This document shows positions 57,316 through 64,000 of a stretch of 64,000 nt of DNA, piece by piece (positions within the stretch are counted from its first letter, which is position 1; every line of letters begins with the position of its first letter). The position numbers and the translations under genes are program-made. Under the pieces are notes generated by a model. It worked only from the letters and a program-made list of their open reading frames with translations, was not told the DNA's origin and made no database searches. Source of the DNA: Watersipora subatra (taxonomy: Eukaryota > Bryozoa > Gymnolaemata > Cheilostomatida > Watersiporidae); assembly GCF_963576615.1 (NCBI RefSeq), contig NC_088714.1, positions 48,465,272-48,529,271 of the forward strand, in the 5' to 3' direction.

Positions 57316-58202
57316 AAGGTTGACTTGCAGACTTGCAACAAAATTCACATCACAGTTATTTGATATGAAAAGATTCACCATGTCTTACTCTGTTTTGTTG
57401 TAGGTGCAAAACATGTGGAAAGGTGATTACAAGCTCTTCAAAGCTCAAAAACGAACAGAAGATCACAGCCACACGAGACCGCAGTAGTTTGGATTCTTTT
57501 TCCAAAACGGCTCAAACGTGACGTAGTTGCGAGAGATGGTTTCTGTTTACACTTTCTTGCAACCTCATTCGTCGAAATATTTTCACAAATATACTTCACG
57601 CATTTAATAAAACTATGTCTATTGTTCTTACGCGTTTGTTTTATTGTCATCGTAATGCTGTCACTTTTAACAGTGATATCCTATAGCTTACCGTAAAAAT
57701 TCGTTTAATTTTTTAGCCTTAGCTTGAAGGAGTACATATCATTGTCTGATAATCGTGACGAGCCTGTTGGTCACTTGTAATAATCGAAAAGTGCTGCAGA
57801 AATTATTTGCGAAGTATTAGGTCACATGATCAGATTTCGACTTACCAATTAGACCAAACCGAAACAAAACTGTAAAGTAGCAAGCATCTATATTTGATAT
57901 GGGGTCTTCGGTAAAACCCGAGGTGTTTGTCATAAACTAGTGCTACGATAAGTTTTATATTGAGCTTTTTATCGGCCTTTCAATTCATGTGAGAACATCA
58001 CGTGACAAGACAATAACCAAATTTCATGGCTACGTCATCGAAATAAAGAGATTCCAATCTACGGCGGCTTTTCGTTTTTGAGCTTTTAAGAGCTTGTAAT
58101 CACATTTCCACATATTTGGTACCTACAACACAACAGAGTAAGACATGGTGAATCTTTTGATACCAAATAACTGTAATGTGAACTTTATTGCAAGTCAACC
58201 TT
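57316..58202 (+). mobile_element. TA-target MITE with long inverted ends, copy 3
   Basis: An 887-bp copy sits immediately downstream of LINE copy 2, in the flank of its TA tract. Ends are AAGGTTGACTTGC and its complement, and the 5' end has a short GACTTGCA duplication. The minus-strand frame 57438-57650 (MTIKQTRKNNRHSFIKCVKY, then a basic segment) is the longest in the family. Confidence 0.78.
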
Positions 58203-60129
58203 TAAGGATGCTGTGTGGGAAATGTATACCAGTTTATCATACCACTCAGCAACCAATCAAATGAACAGTCATGAAGAATTTCCCTAGCAATAAGGGGAAA
58301 TCCCCTTATGTCTTATGATCAACCCTTGCAGCTTGTTGGTGTATGTACTCCTGATGAGAATCAGTTGTAGAATGAATATTATTAGCGTACTGCACATGAT
58401 TTTGTAACTTAGCATAGAGCCACCAAAGTTGGGGCAAAGAGCCACAGTGAATCTAGAGCCCTATGTTGGTCACCCCTGTTGTATACAATATTTAAACACC
58501 TTTATGAGCTAAAGATCTCAAATTTTTAGACACTATTTAGTAGTAAAAGAAACCACTTCTAGAGGTGCTTTTAATTGCAATAAATAGTCTTACCCATTCT
58601 TCCATAAAAGTGATAAAATAATGACGCCACTTTATAGTAATAAAGTTCAAATGGCTTGCAATATTCTGCTCTTTCACTGAAATCTTTAGGCAACAAATTG
58701 TTGAACAACTTTTTCATATGTTGAATCTAGTAATAAGTCTAAAACTAAATCAAACTTCTCTTTAGGCAATTACAACGATCAACTTTTTTATAGAATAAAA
58801 AACTGTTTTATGTCAAAAAAATGGGCAAAAGCAAAACCTTTTCTATGCGCAGGAAACATTTGCTATTATTGTTGTTAGAGTTGTCTTACTACTGCAGCAA
58901 GAATAGACAACTTTAATTTATCATAACAGAGCTGACAGAGTTTCAGTATCAGCAATGATATTTTTTCTACATACTGACTTTGACAAATGTAGTGGAGGTA
59001 GCGAGGTAGTGACAAGCAAGACCGTAGTTGTGGTTCTCTAAGTGAGAGCGAGGTAGCGACAAGCAAGACCGTACCTGTGGTTCCCTAAGTGAGAGCGAGG
59101 TAGTGACAAGCAAGACCGTAGTTGTGGTTCTCTAAATGAGAGCGAGGTAATGACAAGTAAGACCGTAGTTGTGGTTCTATAAGTGAGAGCGAGGTAGTGA
59201 CAAGCAAGACCGTAGTTCTGGTTGAAGACACATTGTTGATCCAACCATCAGGCTCTAGACTGGGCAATACAAGATTTTACTCATGAATATATATCTACTA
59301 GGACTATGCTTACATTATCAATTTTAATACCTGTTACTGATGGTCCGAGGTAGTTGATGCACTCGTGTAGCAAACAGATTTACTTTTCTGGCATTTCTGT
59401 TACCCCTTACTCTCATCCAAAAACATATGGTTTGCTTGCTGTACCAAAACGCGCTGTGCGGAGGATCATCCCTCTAAATAAAGACACTATCTGACATTAG
59501 CCCTAACACGCATCGCTTGTTCATGTGATGTGAATGTCTTAACACTTGTAATCTTGTGGTCTAAGAATGCTGAAATTAGACAGAATCAGTAAGTCAGATT
59601 TTTGGCACTTTCCTTTATTGTGCTCAGCAATATATATTCTACTTTTAGATTTGCCTAATGCCACTCAGACAGTAATTGAGCATATAAAACAACAGAACCT
59701 CTACAACAAGGCATTACCATATGAGGTAAATATCAAACCAAAAAGTCACTTTTTTAAACAAAGAAATAGATAATTTTTTCGAACGACTGCTACAAGGTTT
59801 GAGTTAATGTCGCTGGGCCATGATTCATTTTATCAGTTCAGAGTTGGCAAAAAAATTGAAGTTTATATTCCAATGTTGATTTTTAATTTGGTTAAAATAA
59901 TTCTTACTAAACCACTCATCTGTATGCATGTGCGCAAGTGCATCATTTTTATCTGCTGCTAATATGCAAGGAGAAATTGCCATTAATTAAAAGCCTATTA
60001 AAGTTTGTCAAAGATTTTTATTCAGAACATAAAATTAAGCATATCAACTGCAGTAAAAATGCAATTGTATTTATAAACTAATTATTAGTTCATAATACAT
60101 TTCAGTTAAAAATCAAAAATAAAAGAATC
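58203..60129. other. Non-coding between MITE copy 3 and LINE copy 3
   Basis: Only the 47-bp minisatellite is recognisable. A minus-strand stretch near 58600-58700 is open in two frames and is followed by GTAAGA, but no acceptor or paralogue supports it. Confidence 0.45.
58997..59225 (+). repeat. 47-bp minisatellite, about five units
   Basis: Units beginning GCGAGGTAGTGACAAGCAAG and ending CTCTAAGTGAGA repeat every 47 bases, with few differences between units. Because 47 is not a multiple of three, the open frames across it are artefacts. Confidence 0.92.
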
Positions 60130-60206
60130 ACAAAAAACTACAGTTAAATTAGAATGGAAACATATATTATATATATATATACAAAATACAAAATATATAT
60201 ATATTT

Positions 60207-60248
<42 letters not shown>

Positions 60249-60322
60249 TATACATGTATATATATATACATGTATATATATATAATATATGTTTCCATTC
60301 TAATTTAACTGTAGTTTTTTGT
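60130..60322. repeat. Inverted repeat around a TA tract, upstream of LINE copy 3
   Basis: The left arm 60130-60165 (ACAAAAAACTACAGTTAAAT onward) is mirrored at about 60287-60322 (ending TTAACTGTAGTTTTTTGT). The region between is almost pure TA with TACATGTA steps. Confidence 0.88.
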
Positions 60323-60371
60323 ATATGTATATATATATACATATATATATATGTATATATATATATATAAG
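60160..60371. repeat. TA microsatellite at 5' end of LINE copy 3
   Basis: Long TA runs with TACATGTA and TATGTATA interruptions directly precede the LINE-derived sequence. Confidence 0.92.
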
Positions 60372-60384
60372 AAGCTGTTAGAAT

Positions 60385-60414
60385 ACAGCTTCTTAGATAT
60401 ATCTAAGAAGCTGT
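60385..60414. repeat. Perfect palindrome at LINE copy 3 5' junction
   Basis: ACAGCTTCTTAGATA is followed directly by its reverse complement, ending in the first bases of uninterrupted LINE homology. Confidence 0.85.
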
Positions 60415-63126
60415 TAGAAGACATTAACTTGGCACTGGAGTCGATCTCAACTGGATCAATCAGTGAGACTAATGCCTTAATCTACAGCACAGCAACCGTC
60501 ATCTTGGAGGAGATGGATATTAAGCCACTGCCAACAAGGCTTCAAGCCATTCCATCCTGGCAGCTGAGGCTACAAAATAAGATCAAGGACTTGCGCAAGA
60601 AAGTTAGTAGGCTCAGTGAGAGATCTAACCACAGTTTGGAGCGTCCAAAAAGGGAAGCCAAAATAGAAGCTCTAGAACCTGCCAAACAGCAGCTAGTAGC
60701 ACTCTCGGCATGACTGAAGCAGTACACCAAAGAGCGGGATAACAAGAGTATGAACAAACTGTTCATCAATAATCCATCTAGAGTGTATTCCCAGTTCAAA
60801 GGTGAACTGCAGAAGCCAATGTCTGAGCCTCCCCGATCTAGCACTTCAAAGTTCTGGAAGGACATCTGGGAGAAAGAGACTACTCATAACACCACTGCAA
60901 ATCGGCTGAAGAGGCTTAAAGAGAGCCATCAACACACTGTGGCTCAGCAAGGACTCACCATCAGCAAAGAGGACATCAAGTGCAGAGTGCAGCGTATGAA
61001 GAACTGGGCAGCACCTGGCCATGACATGATTCAAGCCTTCTGGTTAAAGAAATTGACATCACTTCACACTAGAATGGCTAAGCAGATGGAATGCCTAATA
61101 GAACAAGGTGACCATCCAAAATGGCTGACCAAAGGACGAACTGTACTTCTGATAAAAGATCCAAAGCAGGGGCCGATTCCCAAAAACTATCGACCAATAA
61201 CGTGCTTGCCCACTACTTGGAAACTGCTCTCAGGAATAGTTGCAGACAAGCTGGAAGAGCACATGAGTCACTATATGACCAGTGCTCAGAAAGGAATTGG
61301 TCGCAACACCCGAGGAGCTAATCATCAGTTACTGGTGGATCGGACAGTCTGTCAAGACAGCAGGAGAAGGCAAACCAATCTTGCCTTGGCTTGGATTGAC
61401 TACAAAAAGGCCTATGACTCAATTCCCCATAGTTGGATACTTGAGTGCCTCAGTATGTACAATGTTCACCCTGCTCTTGTGGCATTCATCAAGATGTCAA
61501 TGACCAAATGGAAGACGGGACTGGAGGCTAATGGCAAAAAGCTGGCAAGTGTACAAATTAAGCGAGGCATCTATCAAGGTGACTCCTTATCACCGCTGCT
61601 CTTCTGCATATGCCTAAACCCTCTAAGCAATATGCTGGAAGAGACTCAATATGGGTACCAGTTTAAGAGTGGCACCAAGATAAACCACCTCTTCTACATG
61701 GATGACATCAAGCTGTACGCTAACAAAGAAAGGGACATTGATTCGCTAATACACCTCACTCAGGTATACAGCAAGGACATCGGAATGACCTTCGGTATTG
61801 AGAAATGTGGAAGGCTAGTTCTTAAGAAAGGCCATTCTATGCTCACAGATGGCCTAGGAATGCCAAATGGTACTATCAAAGATATAGAAGAAGGGTACAA
61901 GTATTTGGGGATTATGCAAAGCAACATCAACCACGAAGCCGATGTACGTCGCAAAGCCATTACCGAATACAAGAAACGCCTTCGGCAGGTCCTACGGAGC
62001 CAGCTCAATGCCAAAAAACCAAGTCATGGCAATAAAAACCTACGCACTGCCAGTAATAAGATATCCAGCAGGCATAATAAAGTGGACTGAGGAAACCATC
62101 AAAGAAACAGATATAGCAACTCGTAAACTGCTGACCATGCACGGAGCACTCCACCCTAAATCTGATACTACTAGATTGTATCTTGATAGGAAAGATGGCG
62201 GTAGGGGACTCAAAAGTGTGCAGCAGACAGTGAAAAAGGAGGAGCAAAGCATCAAAGCATATGCAGCCTCCATGGCCATTTCAGATAAGTTGCTAGCTGA
62301 ATTTCAATCGGCTGCTCTTACAACGGACCTACGCCCTGATGATGAGGAAATTGACTGGCACACGAAACCTCTTCATGGTGCTTACCACCAACAAATATCT
62401 AAGGTTGGCGATCTTCACCAGACATATATGTGGCTGAACAAAGGAAACCTAACGGCCAATACAGAGTCGCTAATCATGGCAGCCCAGGAGCAAGTGCTCC
62501 CAACAAGGCAACTCCAAATGAAAATCTATCACACTAGAGACGATCCTAGATGCAGACTGTGCAAAGATGCACCTGAGACCATCCAACACATCATCAGTGG
62601 ATGCAAGCAGCTAGCAGGGAACGCATATACTGAGCGACATAATCATGTCGCAGGTGTTGTGTATAGAAGTCTAAGTGATGAGTATGGCCTTAATAAACCA
62701 CAACACTGTTGGGAAGCTCCTGGTAAGGTCAATGAAAATGACCACGCTAAGATCCTCTGGGACTTCTGCATCCGAGCTGGCCAGCATGTCCTAGCAAACC
62801 AACCAGATATAGTGGTGGTAGACAAGGAGAACAAGAGGGCTACTATAATAGATATAGCAGTACCCAATGACTACAATATAGTCAGCAAAGAAAAAGAAAA
62901 GGTAGAGAAATATCTCCCTCTTGGAGAAGAAATTGAAAAATGCTGGAATGTAAGAACAGCTGTAATACCAGTAGTCATTGGGGCACTGGGCGCAATAACA
63001 CCGGCACATAAAATGTGGCTTGCCCAAATACCAACAACAATCAACTCAGGTGAGTTGCAGAAAAGTGCGCGATTGGGAACGGCTAAGATCTTGAGGCGAG
63101 TGCTCAAACTCCCAGGTCTCTGGTAG
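60399..63126 (+). pseudogene. RT-endonuclease ORF of LINE copy 3, broken
   Basis: The frame is homologous to the copy 1 polyprotein from KKLLEDINLALESIS onward. It has a TGA at 60711-60713 (CGA in copy 1) and a one-base gain in an A run near 62014, splitting it into frames at 60399-60713, 60750-62090 and 61942-63126. YMDD, zinc-knuckle and PD-X14-D motifs are all still legible. Confidence 0.85.
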
Positions 63127-63187
63127 GAGACCCGAGTTAGAGCAGAATTTACCACCCATACGGGGTGTCCGGGGTGAGGAAACAATT

Positions 63188-63257
63188 TATATATATATAT
63201 ATATATACTGATGAAGAAGAAGGTTGCAGTTCACTAGAAGAGAGTGCTAGAGTTAAT

Positions 63258-63348
<91 letters not shown>
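63188..63348. repeat. TA microsatellite at 3' end of LINE copy 3
   Basis: Two TA runs (63188-63208 and 63265-63346) are separated by about 55 bases of unique sequence. The first begins at the LINE terminus AACAATTT. Confidence 0.93.
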
Positions 63349-63350
<2 letters not shown>

Positions 63351-64000
63351 GCAAACCAGAGTTTTAACTGGTAAAGTTCGAATAGATCAGTTGACTGCAG
63401 ATTTTGCTTTGTAAAGCTCCATGAATTTATAAGAAGTAATAAATAGCATTAGAAACGTTGTCTTTAGTGAAAGGTTTTTCCATGTTTTAACATTTTCACT
63501 GAAAGCCACCTTTTGTAACAATTGCTGTCATAGCAAACCATCTAAATTTAAACAGTATAATTCGTAAAGATTTTAGTAGAATCTGGCATATTTGTCAGTT
63601 TCTCAAAAAGTAAATCAAAATTTAGTTTAGGTCTCATCTTTTTATTAAATTTATTTTTGGGAAATGTTAACTTCTTTTTCTTAAGTACTTGTTTTTATAA
63701 GGGGTAAATAAACTAGATAAAATCTACAGATAATCATTTTATACAAAGTTACCATTCTTACTGTTTACGCGAATTAAATGTTGACATAAGTATCCTATAT
63801 CACTGCTGTACATTAAAACTTATAATAACCAAACACAGCTAAGAAGCCTGTTTTAAAATGAAAATTGTATAGTTGTCAAACTTCATTGTTCTAGTTTTCT
63901 TACGCTTTGCATTTATTCTAAAACATTCAGATTCAAAGATGAATGAAACCTTTGAAAATTATAGGAAAACTGTAGTTTGATTTTATTTCATCACAAGCAT
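63349..64000. other. Non-coding, nothing recognised
   Basis: AT-rich sequence without a supported frame. The upstream exon(s) of gene B were looked for here and not found. Confidence 0.5.

Larger units (their letters stand above)
60371..63188 (+). mobile_element. 5'-truncated LINE copy 3
   Basis: About 2.8 kb corresponding to codon ~220 onward of copy 1 plus the full 3' UTR, with TA repeats on both sides. Its 5' end begins with a short forward-inverted-forward duplication of AGAAGCTGTTAGAA before uninterrupted homology starts at about 60399. Confidence 0.88.

Noticed and set aside
58610..58710. An upstream exon of gene B
   Set aside because: It is open and followed by GTAAGA, but the exit phase does not fit the first LamG exon and there is no counterpart near gene A.
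58997..59267. Three overlapping minus-strand frames with repeated peptides
   Set aside because: They are translations of a 47-bp minisatellite. The unit is not divisible by three, so each repeat is read in a different frame.

Overview
The window reads as AT-rich nuclear DNA from an invertebrate animal. Coding sequence is in short exons with GT-AG introns, one reconstructed product is a LamG/immunoglobulin-type surface protein, and there are no operons or ribosome binding sites. Mobile elements are dense and varied: a non-LTR retrotransposon with a restriction-like endonuclease, Ty3-type remnants, P-element-like, pogo-like and piggyBac-like DNA transposons, Helitron-like tails, tRNA-derived SINEs and TA-target MITEs. 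I cannot assign a species or phylum from sequence alone.

The main host-gene content is two paralogous genes on the minus strand. Gene B (about 28.3-52.5 kb) resolves into eleven exons whose reading phases all join. It encodes the C-terminal ~455 residues of a membrane protein: a LamG-like jelly-roll domain, two Ig-like domains each split by introns, a short stalk, one transmembrane helix and a tail of about a dozen residues. Its first exon(s), with a signal peptide, were not found. Gene A (about 2.7-11.3 kb) has seven exons of the same structure in the same order. Three of them have a length change that breaks the frame, and a fourth has an in-frame stop, so A looks like a decayed duplicate. 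Its Ig2 second half and membrane exon are not visible in the window.

Layout: 1-2.7 kb holds a MITE and no recognised gene. 2.7-11.3 kb is pseudogene A, with a SINE and Helitron-like tails in its introns. 11.7-14.5 kb is a P-element-like transposon, bounded by a 9-bp target duplication, that carries a nested pogo-like element. 15.3-16.6 kb holds a second MITE copy and a Helitron-type end. 17-28 kb is mostly non-coding, with isolated exon candidates, tandem repeats, an old LINE fragment, a CA-rich microsatellite, a pogo-like MITE and a perfect 82-bp palindrome. 28.3-52.5 kb is gene B. Its introns contain an old LINE copy (31.7-33.3 kb), a Ty3-type remnant (37.7-40.6 kb), a SINE (45.8 kb), a possible plus-strand multi-membrane-segment gene (44.9-47.1 kb), a piggyBac-like element (49.1-49.8 kb) and integrase debris (50 kb). 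52.9-63.2 kb is a cluster of three young copies of one non-LTR retrotransposon, each touching TA microsatellites, with the third MITE copy and a 47-bp minisatellite between them. The first copy has a full-length open reading frame of 1119 codons and could be active. Its upstream end carries a tRNA-like A box/B box segment.

Family names come from motifs read by eye. No database search was run.
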